Origin: Methylomonas koyamae
GTDB taxonomy: Bacteria > Pseudomonadota > Gammaproteobacteria > Methylococcales > Methylomonadaceae
Direction: 5' to 3'
Assembly (NCBI RefSeq): GCF_019669905.1
Contig: NZ_AP019777.1
Location: forward strand, 1,612,001-1,676,000
Length of the DNA stretch: 64,000 nt
Both the position numbers and the translations under genes were made by a program. The notes below the pieces were generated by a model. The model saw nothing but the letters and a program-made list of their open reading frames with translations. It had not been told where the DNA came from and searched no databases. Position 1 is the stretch's first letter. The number at the start of each line of letters is the position of its first letter. Positions 8,325 to 21,676 of this stretch are shown one piece after another.

Positions 8325-8873
8325 ATGTTACAAAATACCAAATCAGACTATCAGATTGCCCAGCAGCAAATTCTCGACGGCATTATTTCCGGCCAGTTCG
8401 AAATCGAAAACCGCAACGATTTGGGGCCGTTGATTCCGATTCGCTTGTTTCAAGCGTTACGGATGGTGGCGCTGGGTTCCAACGTCGAGGATATATTGGG
8501 GCAGGGCGCGCCGTCGCTGGTTTACCATTCCGGGCAAAGTTTAGGCTTGGCTATGGGCCAGATCGCGGTAGCCAACATCGATAAAGATTTGGAGACCTAT
8601 GTCGGCAAGATCAAAATGCTGTGCCGGCAATTAAGCATCGGCCTGGTGGTGCCGGATAAAGTCGATTTGTCGGCCGGCGTACTGGAATTGCGTGTCGACG
8701 AGTGCGTCTCCTGCGCCGGCATTCATAACGTCTCGGCGCCGATATGCCATTTCGAGGCCGGCATGGTCGGCGGCATCGTCAAGACTTTTTTCAAACGCAA
8801 CGTCAAGGCGACCGAGACCAAATGCAACGCGCTGGGCGATAAAACCTGCCTGATCCGCGTCGATTTGCTGTAG
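8325..8873 (+). CDS. V4R (4-vinyl reductase) domain protein
   Basis: This 182-residue cytosolic protein has a V4R domain in its C-terminal half, a small-molecule-binding fold found in sensors and in bacteriochlorophyll-related proteins. The diagnostic pattern is ELRVDECVSCAGI followed by ICHFEAGMVGGIV and TKCNALGDKTCLIRV. Five cysteines (127, 130, 141, 167 and 175) could hold a metal or cluster. The N-terminal 90 residues are helical with no clear family. It follows the OmpA-like gene by 18 bp and precedes two roadblock genes. V4R domains often occur with roadblock/LC7 proteins, so it may be the ligand-sensing part of the set. The ligand is unknown. Confidence 0.8.
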   Translation: MLQNTKSDYQIAQQQILDGIISGQFEIENRNDLGPLIPIRLFQALRMVALGSNVEDILGQGAPSLVYHSGQSLGLAMGQIAVANIDKDLETYVGKIKMLCRQLSIGLVVPDKVDLSAGVLELRVDECVSCAGIHNVSAPICHFEAGMVGGIVKTFFKRNVKATETKCNALGDKTCLIRVDLL

Positions 8874-8907
8874 ACGGGTCCATTACAACGATAATCAGGA
8901 GTACGGC

Positions 8908-9321
8908 ATGAGTAGTAACGTCCAATTTCTCGATCCCCGTAAATCTCAAAACAACGAGATCGACTCGATTTTGCGCAACCTGATGAGCATTCAGGGGGTT
9001 TCGGCGGCGGCGATTGTCGACAGCGACGGTTTCGTCACCCACATTCACCGCGACTTCGAAATCAACACCGACGCCATCGGCGCCTCGGTGCAGGTGGTGT
9101 TCGGTGCCGCGGCCAGAGCCGCGCAGCATGTCGGCCACCATTCCACCAACATGGTGATTTGCGAAAACTCGGAGGGTTATATCCTATCGACGCCGATCGA
9201 GGCCGGCTTCATGTTGGCTTTGGTCACGCAACGCGAGGCGCTGCTGGGCCGGGTGCGCTTCGAATTGAAGGAGACCATTCCGGTGCTGAAGCGCTTGTTC
9301 AGCAGTTATCTGGCCAATTAA
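8908..9321 (+). CDS. Roadblock/LC7-domain protein (first copy)
   Basis: This 137-residue protein has a single roadblock/LC7 domain (about residues 12-105): LRNLMSIQGVSAAAIVDSDGFVTHI, then INTDAIGASVQVVFGAAARAAQHVG and ILSTPIEAGFMLALVT. In bacteria such proteins (MglB and relatives) act as regulators or scaffolds of small Ras-like GTPases. AGGAG precedes the ATG. It lies in the same operon as the V4R gene, 34 bp downstream of it. No MglA-type GTPase is encoded nearby, so any partner is elsewhere or absent. Confidence 0.83.
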   Translation: MSSNVQFLDPRKSQNNEIDSILRNLMSIQGVSAAAIVDSDGFVTHIHRDFEINTDAIGASVQVVFGAAARAAQHVGHHSTNMVICENSEGYILSTPIEAGFMLALVTQREALLGRVRFELKETIPVLKRLFSSYLAN

Positions 9322-9342
9322 GACTGTCTCCGCAGAATCCGC

Positions 9343-9786
9343 ATGCATTGGTTCGAAACCCAGTTGGCGGCGCTGAATCGGCTCGCCGCGGACTATCTCG
9401 CCGCGCAACGCCAATCGGGCGGCGATATCGTCAACGTCAGCGAATCCGCCAGGACTAAGCGCGCGGCCTTCATCGACGCCGTGCAGGCGCTGGTGGATAA
9501 AGTAGTCAAAATCAAAGGCATAGCCGCTTGTGCCGCTTACCACGACGGCCTAATTCTGGCGCAGTCCGCCGAGGTGCCGCATATCGACGCTTTCGGCGCG
9601 GTGATTCAGGAAACCATTCGTGCCGCCCAGCACGGCCAAGTTTCGCTGAGCTTGGGCGCTATCGAGCAGATTGTCATCGTCGGCGCCGACCACAAACTGG
9701 CCATGCTCAGCGTCGGCCCCATCATTCTGTGCATTTACAGTCCGAAACAGGTCAATCTGGCTTCGGTATTGAGTCGGCAGGCCTAG
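9343..9786 (+). CDS. Roadblock/LC7-domain protein (second copy)
   Basis: This 147-residue protein has an N-terminal helical extension of about 45 residues, then a roadblock fold: VDKVVKIKGIAACAAYHDGLILAQS, AFGAVIQETIRAAQHGQVSLSLGAIEQIVIV and KLAMLSVGPIILCIY. It is clearly diverged from the first copy, so the two may form a heterodimer. It is the last gene of the operon, 21 bp after the preceding stop. No strong ribosome site is seen, so it may depend on coupling. Function unknown. Confidence 0.72.
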   Translation: MHWFETQLAALNRLAADYLAAQRQSGGDIVNVSESARTKRAAFIDAVQALVDKVVKIKGIAACAAYHDGLILAQSAEVPHIDAFGAVIQETIRAAQHGQVSLSLGAIEQIVIVGADHKLAMLSVGPIILCIYSPKQVNLASVLSRQA

Positions 9787-9812
9787 GCCGCCGCGTTAGC
9801 CTTTGGCAGGTA

Positions 9813-10502
9813 TCACTGTTCGGCGAGGTCGCCGGCAGGCGCGTTATTGTGCGCCAGGTCGCTAATCGGCGAGTTTTGTAGGGCTTCCAACTCGCTTAAT
9901 TTCTTCCAGCGGTTAATAATCAGGCAGAACAATTCGGCGGTCTGTTCGGCATCGTACAGTGCCGAATGCGCTCGGGAGTTGTCCCAGGCCAGTCCGGCCG
10001 CTTGCGCGATCTTGGCCAGTACGGTCTGGCCGTAGACCAGCCCGCCCAGGGTAGCGGTATCGAAGCTGCTGAACGGGTGAAACGGGCTGCGTTTATGGTT
10101 GGTGCGGTCTATCGCGGCATTCAGGAAATTGATGTCGAACGCCGGGTTATGGCCGACCAGGATCGCCCGTTTGCAGTGGTTGCGTTTAACGGCGGCCTTG
10201 ATTGGCGTAAACAACTTGTTCAAAGCCTCTTTTTCTTCGATTGCCATGCGGAACGGGTGGTAGGGATCGATACCGTTGAACTTCAAGGCGGCTTCGTCGA
10301 GTTCGGAGTTTTTGAACGGGACGATATTGCAATGGTGTTTTTCGGTAACGTGCAGTAGGCCGTCCGCGTCGGGTTCGACGATTACCGCAGCAATTTCCAG
10401 TAACGGATTTTTTTTGGCATTGAAACCGGCGGTTTCGATATCGACAATGACAGGTAGATAGCCTCGGAAACGATCGCCTAACGGGTTGAAAGTGCTTTGC
10501 AT
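9813..10502 (-). CDS. rnt: Ribonuclease T
   Basis: This 229-residue DEDDh 3'-5' exoribonuclease trims tRNA CCA ends and mature 5S/23S rRNA 3' ends. VIVDIETAGFN supplies the first Asp-x-Glu pair, VGHNPAFDINFLN the second Asp and AHSALYDAEQTAELF the His/Asp pair. The stretch SSFDTATLGGLVYGQTVLAKIAQAAGL is characteristic of RNase T. I start at MQSTFNPLGDRF; an in-frame ATG 23 codons upstream is less likely because it runs into the promoter region shared with mlaA. It converges on the second roadblock gene, 26 bp away. Confidence 0.93.
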   Translation of the reverse strand: MQSTFNPLGDRFRGYLPVIVDIETAGFNAKKNPLLEIAAVIVEPDADGLLHVTEKHHCNIVPFKNSELDEAALKFNGIDPYHPFRMAIEEKEALNKLFTPIKAAVKRNHCKRAILVGHNPAFDINFLNAAIDRTNHKRSPFHPFSSFDTATLGGLVYGQTVLAKIAQAAGLAWDNSRAHSALYDAEQTAELFCLIINRWKKLSELEALQNSPISDLAHNNAPAGDLAEQ

Positions 10503-10594
10503 CGAGCTGCGGGTTGGTAAAAAAAATGGGTTGTATGCTATGTTACGTGAGTTTTGGATAGGTATAAACAATATTCAATTTGATGAGGTTTGTT

Positions 10595-11377
10595 ATGCAA
10601 AATAGAAATACCACTTGGCTGGTCGCAGGGTTGTTGGCTTTGGCCAATGGTTGCGCCACGGTCCATACTGTCGATCCCAAGGACCCGTGGCAAAGTTGGA
10701 ACCGGAGCGTGCAGTCGTTTAACGACGGCGTCGACGACTACGTCATGAAGCCGGTGGCCAAAGGCTACCGCTGGGTAACCCCGAATTTTGTCGACCAGGG
10801 CGTGACCAATTTCTTCAGCAACATCGACGATATCGGCGTTTGCGCTAACGACGCGCTGCAAGGCAAATTCGCCCAATCCGGCGCCGACGGTGCGCGGTTT
10901 CTGGTGAACACTACGGCCGGCGTTGCCGGCTTGGTCGATGTCGGCACGATGATCGGCTTGGCCAAACACAATGAAGATTTCGACCAAACCCTGGGTTATT
11001 GGGGCGTCCCAACCGGTCCGTATTTGGTGCTGCCGTTCTTCGGCCCCAGCTCGCCGCGCGGCGTATTCGGTTTAGTCGGCGATGCGGCGATGAATCCGTT
11101 TACCTATGCCGGCATCTACTTAAATCCGAGCTGGATCGGCGCCGCAGCCTCGATCGGGCCGGGGGCGTTGAAAGTGATAGACGCCCGTGCCGATTTGTTG
11201 GGTCTGGAAAAAGTCGCGACCGAAGCCGCTTTGGATCGGTACGAATTTTTCAAAAACGCCTATTTGTCCAGACGCAATTACCTGATTCACGACGGCAACG
11301 TGCCGGATGACGACGTGTTGAAGTTCGACGAACTGAAAGACCAAGGTTACGGGCCGTGGGATCCTAACCCGTATTAA
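10595..11377 (+). CDS. mlaA: MlaA (VacJ) family outer-membrane lipoprotein
   Basis: This 260-residue lipoprotein removes surface-exposed phospholipids from the outer leaflet and passes them to the Mla pathway. It starts with a signal peptide ending LANGC, with Cys as the lipidation site. The family core is obvious: DPWQSWNRSVQSFND, the conserved RFLVNTTAGVAGLVDVGTMIGL and GYWGVPTGPYLVLPFFGPSSPRGVFG. I use the ATG at 10595, with GAGG 6 bp upstream, over a TTG/ATG pair 4-5 codons earlier. No other mla gene is nearby. A strong terminator follows. Confidence 0.94.
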   Translation: MQNRNTTWLVAGLLALANGCATVHTVDPKDPWQSWNRSVQSFNDGVDDYVMKPVAKGYRWVTPNFVDQGVTNFFSNIDDIGVCANDALQGKFAQSGADGARFLVNTTAGVAGLVDVGTMIGLAKHNEDFDQTLGYWGVPTGPYLVLPFFGPSSPRGVFGLVGDAAMNPFTYAGIYLNPSWIGAAASIGPGALKVIDARADLLGLEKVATEAALDRYEFFKNAYLSRRNYLIHDGNVPDDDVLKFDELKDQGYGPWDPNPY

Positions 11378-11397
11378 GTTATTTTCGATGCCAAACC

Positions 11398-11432
11398 AAG
11401 GCCGCTGGGCGTAACGCCTTGCGGCCTTTTTT
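11398..11432 (+). terminator. Intrinsic terminator after mlaA
   Basis: AAGGCCGC (11398-11405) pairs with GCGGCCTT (11421-11428), with an inner GGCG/CGCC hairpin in the loop, followed by a T run to 11432. It overlaps the last codons of the convergent mtaB gene. Confidence 0.85.
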
Positions 11433-12720
11433 ATTCGGCGAGGCTGGCGTTAACGAAGTCTGCCGCCACGGAGTCCAGCCTGGCCGGCACGATCAGGTTT
11501 TCCAAGATTCGCTCGGCGGGTACCGTACAGGCTACCCGCAAATAATTCGGGGTATAGCCGAAATAGCGCAGCTCGCCGTTCGCCAAGGTTTCGGTCTGGC
11601 CTTCCCATAACACTGGGGCCACGGTTCCGAGATTGCTTTCGATAAATGCCTGTTTCATCGTTTCGGCCAGTGCGTGCAATTCCCGGCTGCGTTGCCGTTT
11701 AAGCTCCTGCGATATTTGATTCGGCAAACCGGCGGCTTTGGTGCCCTCGCGCGGCGAATAGCTGAAGATGTGGATATGGCCGAAGCCGATGCGCTGGATG
11801 TATTCGACGCTTTCCCGCCATTCCTCCTCGGTTTCGCCGGGGAAGCCGACGATGATGTCGGTGGTGACGTTGAAATGCGGAATCGCGCTCCGGGCCCGGT
11901 TCACCAGTTCGGCGAATTCGGCGGTTTTGCAGCGGCGGGCCATGCGCCGCAACACACTGTCGCTACCGCTTTGTAGCGGCAAATGCAGGTGCGGCAGCAG
12001 GCGCGGGTTTTTGAACAGCTCGAAGAAACCGTCCGGCAATTCCCAGGGTTCCAAAGAGCCCATGCGCAAGCGCGGGATTTCGGTCCGCGCCAAAATGGAT
12101 TGCACCAGTTCGGCCAGATCGCTGCCAATGTCGCTGCCGTAACCGCCCAGGTGCACGCCGGTAATGATGGCTTCGTTGATGCCTTGGGCATGCAACGCGT
12201 TGATTTCGGCGACGACTTCGTCGATGCTGCGGCTGCGTTCTTCGCCGCGGGCGACCGTGACGATACAGAAGGTGCAGCGGTAGCGGCAGCCGTCCTGGAC
12301 CTTGACGAAGGCACGCTGGCGGCCGCGACTGAACAGCGATACCTCGCCGGGTTCGGTCGACATGGCCGGCATGCTGTCCATGTTCAATTCGCTGAGCGTG
12401 CGCTCGACTAACTGGTTTTTGTCGTTGTTGCCGACGATCAGATCGACGCCCATCAATTGCGCCGCTTCGCTTTCGTTTAGTGTCGCATAACAACCGCTAA
12501 CCACCAGTTTGGCCTGAGGATTATCGCGATGCACGCGGCGGATCAGTTGTTTGGATTTTTTGACCGCATCCTGGGTTACTGCGCAGGAATTGATCACGAC
12601 CAACTGCGCATCGTTGACGTTGCGGGTGATGGCGTGGCCTTTGGCTTGAAAGGCTTGGGCCCAGGTCTCCAGTTCGGCTTCGTTCAGGCGGCAGCCCAGG
12701 GTTTTTAAATGTATTTGCAT
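11431..12720 (-). CDS. mtaB: tRNA ms2t6A37 methylthiotransferase MtaB
   Basis: This 429-residue radical SAM methylthiotransferase converts t6A37 to ms2t6A37 in ANN-decoding tRNAs. The N-terminal UPF0004 domain carries three cluster cysteines in KTLGCRLNEAE, NSCAVT and SGCYAT. The radical SAM motif is CRYRCTFCIV, and a C-terminal TRAM domain follows. GVHLGGYGSD and VGFPGETEEEW fit the MtaB subgroup rather than MiaB or RimO. I start at MQIHLKTLGCRL, as in homologues; 22 upstream codons would overlap the next gene's end. It follows the SpmA/SpmB-type gene on the same strand, 50 bp downstream. Confidence 0.92.
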   Translation of the reverse strand: MQIHLKTLGCRLNEAELETWAQAFQAKGHAITRNVNDAQLVVINSCAVTQDAVKKSKQLIRRVHRDNPQAKLVVSGCYATLNESEAAQLMGVDLIVGNNDKNQLVERTLSELNMDSMPAMSTEPGEVSLFSRGRQRAFVKVQDGCRYRCTFCIVTVARGEERSRSIDEVVAEINALHAQGINEAIITGVHLGGYGSDIGSDLAELVQSILARTEIPRLRMGSLEPWELPDGFFELFKNPRLLPHLHLPLQSGSDSVLRRMARRCKTAEFAELVNRARSAIPHFNVTTDIIVGFPGETEEEWRESVEYIQRIGFGHIHIFSYSPREGTKAAGLPNQISQELKRQRSRELHALAETMKQAFIESNLGTVAPVLWEGQTETLANGELRYFGYTPNYLRVACTVPAERILENLIVPARLDSVAADFVNASLAE

Positions 12721-12770
12721 CTGTTGTTTGTTTCCAAATTTTGCGGCGAATCGAGCCGCCTGCTCGGCGG

Positions 12771-14000
12771 TTAGCCGAAAAACCAATAAGTCACCAAAAC
12801 CGCGGCAACAATGCCGCCGATGTCGGCGACAATGCCGCAGGCCGCGGCGTGGCGAATCTGCTTGATGTTGACCGCACCGAAGTACACCGCCAATACGTAG
12901 AATGTGGTCTCGGTGCTGCCTTGCACTACCGAAGCCAGTCGGCCGGCAAACGAATCGGCGCCGTGGGCCTGCATCGTGTCTATCATCATCGCCCGTGCGC
13001 CGCTGCCGCTGAACGGCTTCATCAAGGCGGTTGGCAGGCCGTCGATAAAACGGTTGTCTACACCGTAATAATCCACCACCCAGCGCACGCCGTCGCTGAT
13101 CAAAGCCAAGGCGCCGCTGGCGCGGAATACGCCGAAAGCGACCAGCATCGCCACCAAATACGGAATGATGCCGATAGCGGTTTGAAAGCCTTGCTTGGCG
13201 CCGTCGATGAACAGTTCGTAGGCGTTCAGGCCTTTGTGCAAGGCGGCGGCGATGAACGCGACCACCAAACCGAACAATATCACGTGGCTGGCCAGCGCCG
13301 ACTCCGCCAGCATCTCGGCCTGACTCAGGCCGGAGAAATAGCTCAATATTCCGGCCAGCAACGCCGTGATGCCGCCCAAATAGGCCAAAACCACTTTGTC
13401 GAGCAGGTTGATCTTTTGCATCCAGGCTACGGCCAGCAAGCCGGTCAAGGTCGAAACGTAGGTCGCGATTAAAATCGGCAGGAATACGTCGGTGGGATTG
13501 GCGGCGCCAAGCTGGGCCCGGTAAGCGAATATCGTCACCGGAAACAGCGTCACCGACGAAGTATTGATCACCAAAAACAGGATTTGCGCGTCGCTAGCTT
13601 GCTCCGGCCGCGGGTTTAGCGTCTGCATTTCCTGCATGGCTTTGATGCCCATCGGCGTGGCGGCGTTGTCCAGCCCCAACATGTTGGCGGCGATATTCAT
13701 CGTAATCGATCCCAACGCCGGATGGCCCTGCGGAATTTCCGGCATCAGTCGGCTAAATAATGGGTTCAGCGCGCGGGTCAATAACGCTATGAAGCCGCTG
13801 TGTTCGCCGATTTTCATGATGCCCAGCCACAATGCCAATACGCCGCCCAGGCCCAACGAAATTTCGAACGCGGTTTTCGCCAGGTTGAACATCGCCGCGA
13901 CCATTTCCGAAAATACCCGGCTGTCGCCCAATAGCAGCAGTTTGAAACTGGCGACGGCGAACGCCGACAGGAAGAAAAAGACCCAGATCAGGTTGAGCAC
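12771..14000 (-). CDS. SpmA/SpmB-type fused nucleoside-recognition (Gate) membrane protein
   Basis: This 409-residue inner-membrane protein has about ten hydrophobic segments. It looks like a fusion of the SpmA- and SpmB-like halves of the nucleoside-recognition/Gate family. The first half holds SLGLGGVLALWLGIMKIGE and NMLGLDNAATPMGIKAM; the second half has IIPYLVAMLVAFGVFRASG and LPTALMKPFSGSGARAMMID, both strongly conserved in the family. In spore formers the separate proteins affect spore core maturation; here, in a non-sporulating lineage, the transported substrate is unknown. Confidence 0.85.
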   Translation of the reverse strand: MLNLIWVFFFLSAFAVASFKLLLLGDSRVFSEMVAAMFNLAKTAFEISLGLGGVLALWLGIMKIGEHSGFIALLTRALNPLFSRLMPEIPQGHPALGSITMNIAANMLGLDNAATPMGIKAMQEMQTLNPRPEQASDAQILFLVINTSSVTLFPVTIFAYRAQLGAANPTDVFLPILIATYVSTLTGLLAVAWMQKINLLDKVVLAYLGGITALLAGILSYFSGLSQAEMLAESALASHVILFGLVVAFIAAALHKGLNAYELFIDGAKQGFQTAIGIIPYLVAMLVAFGVFRASGALALISDGVRWVVDYYGVDNRFIDGLPTALMKPFSGSGARAMMIDTMQAHGADSFAGRLASVVQGSTETTFYVLAVYFGAVNIKQIRHAAACGIVADIGGIVAAVLVTYWFFG

Positions 14001-14110
14001 AAGGTGAGGAGCTTGGGAGTGGCAACGGCAAAATTGGCGCTATTTTAGCAATTTAGCGTTGCCGGCGGCGCGGAAAATTGGGCCGTAGCCATCCTTGCCG
14101 GCGGCGATAC

Positions 14111-15838
<1,728 letters not shown>

Positions 15839-16239
15839 GGCGGGTGTGTAGTTATTCCCAAACAGCCATGCAGTCTATCCGAGCTGGCAGGCGTTTGCTG
15901 GTTTGATTATTTGTTTTAGCGACAAGCAAATGCGGTGCCAGGACTGACGCAGTTGCGCGGCTTTGGCTGCGCACTTGGTAACTCGGCTCCGATTTCGGTC
16001 GAGCGGTGGGTTTGCTGCGCGAATGCGCGACTATCGGCGTTGTTTTCGACAAAACACGGCGGAATGGGCTTTGGTCAATGTTGCCCGCTAAGATTCAGCA
16101 GGCATCGGAATTCGGCAGCGTAGCCGGCAATACGCGCGGTCCGCACCAATATCGGACTCAACCGGCGTCGGCGCACTGAAATAGTTCGGCGTAACGCGAT
16201 AGGCGAAGCGGTCGGCCGCTTCGCCGTTGAACGGCTCGG
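15839..16239. other. Intergenic region between malic enzyme and purB, 401 bp
   Basis: I see no convincing gene. Short frames here lack ribosome sites and protein-like composition. The only clear structure is the stem-loop at 16202-16225 next to the purB stop. The rest should hold the malic enzyme promoter, which I cannot place with confidence. Confidence 0.6.
16202..16225 (-). terminator. Stem-loop after purB
   Basis: GGCGAAGCGG (16202-16211) and CCGCTTCGCC (16216-16225) form a perfect 10-bp stem with a TCGG loop, 15 bp after the purB stop. No T run follows, so it may be an mRNA 3'-end stabiliser or a Rho-assisted terminator. Confidence 0.5.
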
Positions 16240-18332
<2,093 letters not shown>

Positions 18333-18338
18333 GCTTAT

Positions 18339-19676
18339 TTATTTTTTGGTTGCCAGTACGGAGTCGCGTTCGAATTTTAACTGAGCGGCAAACGCAGGGT
18401 CGTCGCTAAAAGGAATACTCAATTCGTCAAACCGGCTACGTAATTGCAGCAATTCTTGATCGGTTTCGTCGTTAACTTGATGGAGTCGTCGATAATAGGC
18501 TTCAGCGGCAGCCATCATATCCAAATAACGTTTACTTTTTTGCGGCATATCGACATGCTGTTGATCTTCGGCAATATCTTCTATGCTTTCGCTTTCAATA
18601 TTGACTGGACAGGCTTTTTCCAAATCCCACAATAAACAATCCTCACGTCCATACAACGACTGAATAATGAACGGCGAGTGGCTGCTGGCAACGAACTGCA
18701 CTTTAGGAAAAGTAGTTAATAAACGCCCGACGACTTCCCGTTGCCATTTTGGATGCAAATGCAGGTCGATTTCGTCGATCAGCACGATGCCTTCGGTTTG
18801 CTTGATGACATCGGCTTCCAACTGCGGGTTCAGCGTTGCCATGCGGTAGGCGATGTCGGCGACCATGCCTATCATGTTGCGGTAGCCGTCGCTGAGGAGG
18901 TGGAAGGGGATGGTTTGGGTTCTGCCCTGAATTTCTGTTTCGATCAGGATTTCGTCCCAGTCGATGTCCCACCATGCCCGAACGGCACCTGGGATCATTT
19001 CGACAATGGCAAAACGAACAGCCTCCAAAACATGGCGGGTTTCATTTTTTTGCAGCGCTGCCAACTCTTGAGTTTTAAACCACCGAAATAATTGTTTCAA
19101 ATTCGACTCGGAATTTAGACAATCTCGGTAACCGAGCAAACGAGAGCCGGGACTTAGTGTTTTTATTTGTTTTTCTTCTTCATCAATTATTTTCCACAAT
19201 CGACCTGTTCCATAATATGAAATTACTGGCAACCTAGTGTTCTCATTGTCAATTTTTAATTGTAATGCATGAAACTGAAGATCCATCGGCATTTCGTTTT
19301 CATTGAGAAAACCAGGTTTATTCGTTATTTTTGAATTAAGTGGATTGGAAATGTTATCTATAGAAATAGTTATAAGGATAGAAGTTGGTGATGTAGTTTC
19401 TTTTATGGCGGTTTGGCCGGCGGTTAACAATTTGTAGTGAACATCAGAAGTGTCTATGGTTGGATTCGCATTTTCCCCCTGTTTTTTACTAATTAATACG
19501 CCAGAAAAATCTGGTAGACCATGTAAAAAAGGCACAAGGGATTTTCTCAGTGCATCCAAAACAGCCGTTTTGCCACTGCCATTATTACCAATAAGCAAAG
19601 TAAAACGGTCAGATAAATTTATTCCATAACTTTCAAAGCAACGAAAACCTTCTACTTGTAAATTAGTAATTTTCAT
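18339..19676 (-). CDS. AAA/ABC-type ATPase, PtuA-like (Septu-type)
   Basis: This 445-residue RecF/SMC-type ATPase (AAA_21/AAA_23 class) begins [14 protein letters not shown]. It has Walker A GNNGSGKT (30-37), an ABC-signature-like LSDGYRN (261-267), Walker [10 protein letters not shown] (297-303) followed by LHLHPKWQ, and an SSHSP switch-His motif (332-336). I start at MKITNLQ, the conserved beginning of the family; this overlaps the mnmA 3' end by 14 bp. The 5' half (about 19080-19680) is visibly AT-rich beside the GC-rich neighbours, which suggests foreign origin. With the HNH gene it makes a Septu-like module. OLD-type or RloA-like ATPases are the alternative. Confidence 0.82.
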   Translation of the reverse strand: MKITNLQVEGFRCFESYGINLSDRFTLLIGNNGSGKTAVLDALRKSLVPFLHGLPDFSGVLISKKQGENANPTIDTSDVHYKLLTAGQTAIKETTSPTSILITISIDNISNPLNSKITNKPGFLNENEMPMDLQFHALQLKIDNENTRLPVISYYGTGRLWKIIDEEEKQIKTLSPGSRLLGYRDCLNSESNLKQLFRWFKTQELAALQKNETRHVLEAVRFAIVEMIPGAVRAWWDIDWDEILIETEIQGRTQTIPFHLLSDGYRNMIGMVADIAYRMATLNPQLEADVIKQTEGIVLIDEIDLHLHPKWQREVVGRLLTTFPKVQFVASSHSPFIIQSLYGREDCLLWDLEKACPVNIESESIEDIAEDQQHVDMPQKSKRYLDMMAAAEAYYRRLHQVNDETDQELLQLRSRFDELSIPFSDDPAFAAQLKFERDSVLATKK

Positions 19677-20763
19677 TGTACTTAACCTCAATAATCCCTC
19701 CACCCAAACAAACCTCTCCCAAATAAAACACCACCGACTGCCCCGGCGTGATCGCCCGTTGAGCTTGGTCGAAGCGGACCTTGACGCGGCTGCCGCCATC
19801 AATCGGTTCGACCACGCAGTCCTGATCCGGCTGGCGGTAGCGGGTCTTGGCGGCGCAGCGGATGGTTTCGGTCAAAGGCTGGCTGCCGCACCAATCCAGT
19901 TGGCCGGCTTCCAGGGTGTTGTGCAGCATCAAGGGGTGGTCGTGGCCCTGGCCGACGATCAGCACGTTGTTATCCAGGTCTTTGTCCAGCACAAACCAAG
20001 GCTCGTCCGGCGCGTCTTTTACGCCGCCGATGCCTAAACCCTGGCGTTGGCCCAGGGTGTAATACATCAAGCCGTGATGCTTGCCGATATATTTGCCTTC
20101 CGGCGTACGCATTTCGCCGGGTTGGTGGGGCAGGTAGCGTTCCAGGAATTCCCTGAATTTGCGTTCGCCGATGAAGCAAATGCCGGTGCTGTCTTTCTTG
20201 CGGCTGTTGGCAAAGCCGGCTCTGTCGGCCATCGCCCGGATCTCGGTTTTGTGCAAATGGCCGATGGGAAACAGTGTTTTGGACAAGGCTTTCTGGCCCA
20301 TCGCGTACAAAAAATAGCTTTGTTCCTTGGCCGGGTCCAGGCCTTTCAATAGTTCGAATTCGCCGTCCCGTTCGCGGACGCGCGCGTAGTGGCCGGTGGC
20401 GATGTATTCGGCGCCGAGGTCTTCGATGGCGTAGTTCAGGAAGGCGTTGAATTTGACGTGTTTGTTACACAGAATGTCGGGGTTGGGGGTGCGGCCGGCT
20501 TTGAATTCCGACAAAAACACTTCGAACACTTCGTCCCAGTATTCGGCGGCGAAGTTGACCGTTTTCAATTCTATGCCGAGTTTGTCGGCCACTTGCTGCG
20601 CGTCGGCCAAATCTTGCATCGCAGTGCAATATTCGGTGCCGTCGTCTTCCTCCCAGTTTTTCATGAACAAACCGGTTACTTTATGGCCCTGTTCTTGCAG
20701 GGCTAATGCGGTGACGGAAGAATCGACGCCGCCGGACATGCCGACGATGATGTGTTTACTCAT
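19663..20763 (-). CDS. mnmA: tRNA 2-thiouridine(34) synthase MnmA
   Basis: This 366-residue enzyme adds sulfur to U34 of Lys, Glu and Gln tRNAs. [10 protein letters not shown] is the PP-loop that adenylates the tRNA. Catalytic cysteines lie in [12 protein letters not shown] and [12 protein letters not shown]. The start at 20763 (MSKHIIVG) overlaps the stop of the upstream Nudix gene as ATGA, so the pair is translationally coupled. The C-terminal end overlaps the ATPase start. Gene order nudJ-mnmA matches E. coli, where hflD comes next. Confidence 0.95.
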   Translation of the reverse strand: MSKHIIVGMSGGVDSSVTALALQEQGHKVTGLFMKNWEEDDGTEYCTAMQDLADAQQVADKLGIELKTVNFAAEYWDEVFEVFLSEFKAGRTPNPDILCNKHVKFNAFLNYAIEDLGAEYIATGHYARVRERDGEFELLKGLDPAKEQSYFLYAMGQKALSKTLFPIGHLHKTEIRAMADRAGFANSRKKDSTGICFIGERKFREFLERYLPHQPGEMRTPEGKYIGKHHGLMYYTLGQRQGLGIGGVKDAPDEPWFVLDKDLDNNVLIVGQGHDHPLMLHNTLEAGQLDWCGSQPLTETIRCAAKTRYRQPDQDCVVEPIDGGSRVKVRFDQAQRAITPGQSVVFYLGEVCLGGGIIEVKYNENY

Positions 20764-21227
20764 GCGTGGTCTAAAAATGTTTGTAACAGGCTCAGCGGGT
20801 AACGTTGGCCTTTTAAGTACTCGTCGATGGTGGTCAGCACCAACGGGCTGCGCAATTGGTCGCGGCGGGCGCAAATCTCGTTGCGGCTGAGCCAATGAGT
20901 GCCGATAATGCCGTCGTCGAGCGCTTGTTCGGGATTATGGTTGCCGACGGTGCCGGCGAAGCAGAAGCGCAGAAAGCTGGGCATTTCCGGATTTCTCCGC
21001 CATAGTTGTGTCGCGATCAGGGCTTCGGGCTGAAATTCCCAGGCGGTTTCTTCCCGCACTTCCCGGATGACGGCGGCGATCAGGTCTTCGCCTTCTTCCA
21101 AATGTCCTGCCGGTTGATTGAACGCAATGCCTTGTGCCGTTGTCTCTTCGACCAGTAGAAAACGCCCGTTTTTTTCGATGACGGCGGCAACGGTAACGTG
21201 GGGTTTCCAGACCATAATTGTCGGCAT
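20760..21227 (-). CDS. nudJ: NUDIX phosphatase, NudJ-like
   Basis: This 155-residue Nudix hydrolase carries the box [20 protein letters not shown], which matches the GX5EX7REUXEEXGU pattern. E. coli NudJ removes phosphate from thiamine and nucleoside pyrophosphates and lies directly upstream of mnmA, as here. It overlaps mnmA by 4 bp. Neither the ATG at 21227 nor the one 4 codons later (MVWKPH) has a strong ribosome site; the second agrees better with homologue beginnings. Confidence 0.87.
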   Translation of the reverse strand: MPTIMVWKPHVTVAAVIEKNGRFLLVEETTAQGIAFNQPAGHLEEGEDLIAAVIREVREETAWEFQPEALIATQLWRRNPEMPSFLRFCFAGTVGNHNPEQALDDGIIGTHWLSRNEICARRDQLRSPLVLTTIDEYLKGQRYPLSLLQTFLDHA

Positions 21228-21342
21228 AAAACGTTAAAAGGCGCGCATTTTACTAGAAATGTTTTTTATATGGGTAAAGATTGAAATTTAATGTTTAAGG
21301 CGCTATTTTTAAGTTCACAGCGATTTTGCACCACAGAAGTTT

Positions 21343-21666
21343 ATGTCCGATTTTGAACCCTTTAAAGACGTCGACGGCACCACTGCGCTGCAAGAAGCCA
21401 AGCCGCAGTTGAAAAGGCCGCCGTTGTACAAAGTCATTTTGCTTAACGACGATTTCACGCCCATGGATTTTGTCGTCGAGATTCTGACCGACTTTTTTAA
21501 CATGAGCCAAGAGCGGGCCACCCAGGTGATGTTGCAAGTGCATACCCAAGGCGTTGGGGTGTGCGGCACTTACACCAAGGATGTGGCCGAAACCAAAGTA
21601 CATATCGTTAACGAATACTCCCGTGAACATCACCATCCGTTGATGTGCACGATGGAAGAGGCGTGA
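21343..21666 (+). CDS. clpS: ATP-dependent Clp protease adaptor ClpS
   Basis: This 107-residue adaptor binds N-degron substrates and hands them to ClpA. The core is [21 protein letters not shown], with the NDDFTPM substrate pocket, followed by [24 protein letters not shown], both canonical. The acidic, flexible N-terminus is also typical. It is 10 bp upstream of clpA and certainly co-transcribed with it. Confidence 0.96.
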   Translation: MSDFEPFKDVDGTTALQEAKPQLKRPPLYKVILLNDDFTPMDFVVEILTDFFNMSQERATQVMLQVHTQGVGVCGTYTKDVAETKVHIVNEYSREHHHPLMCTMEEA

Positions 21667-21676
21667 GAGGTAAGCC

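Noticed and set aside
9813..10571. Longer RNase T start at 10571
   Set aside because: The added 23 residues are not like the family and overlap the promoter zone of the divergent mlaA gene.
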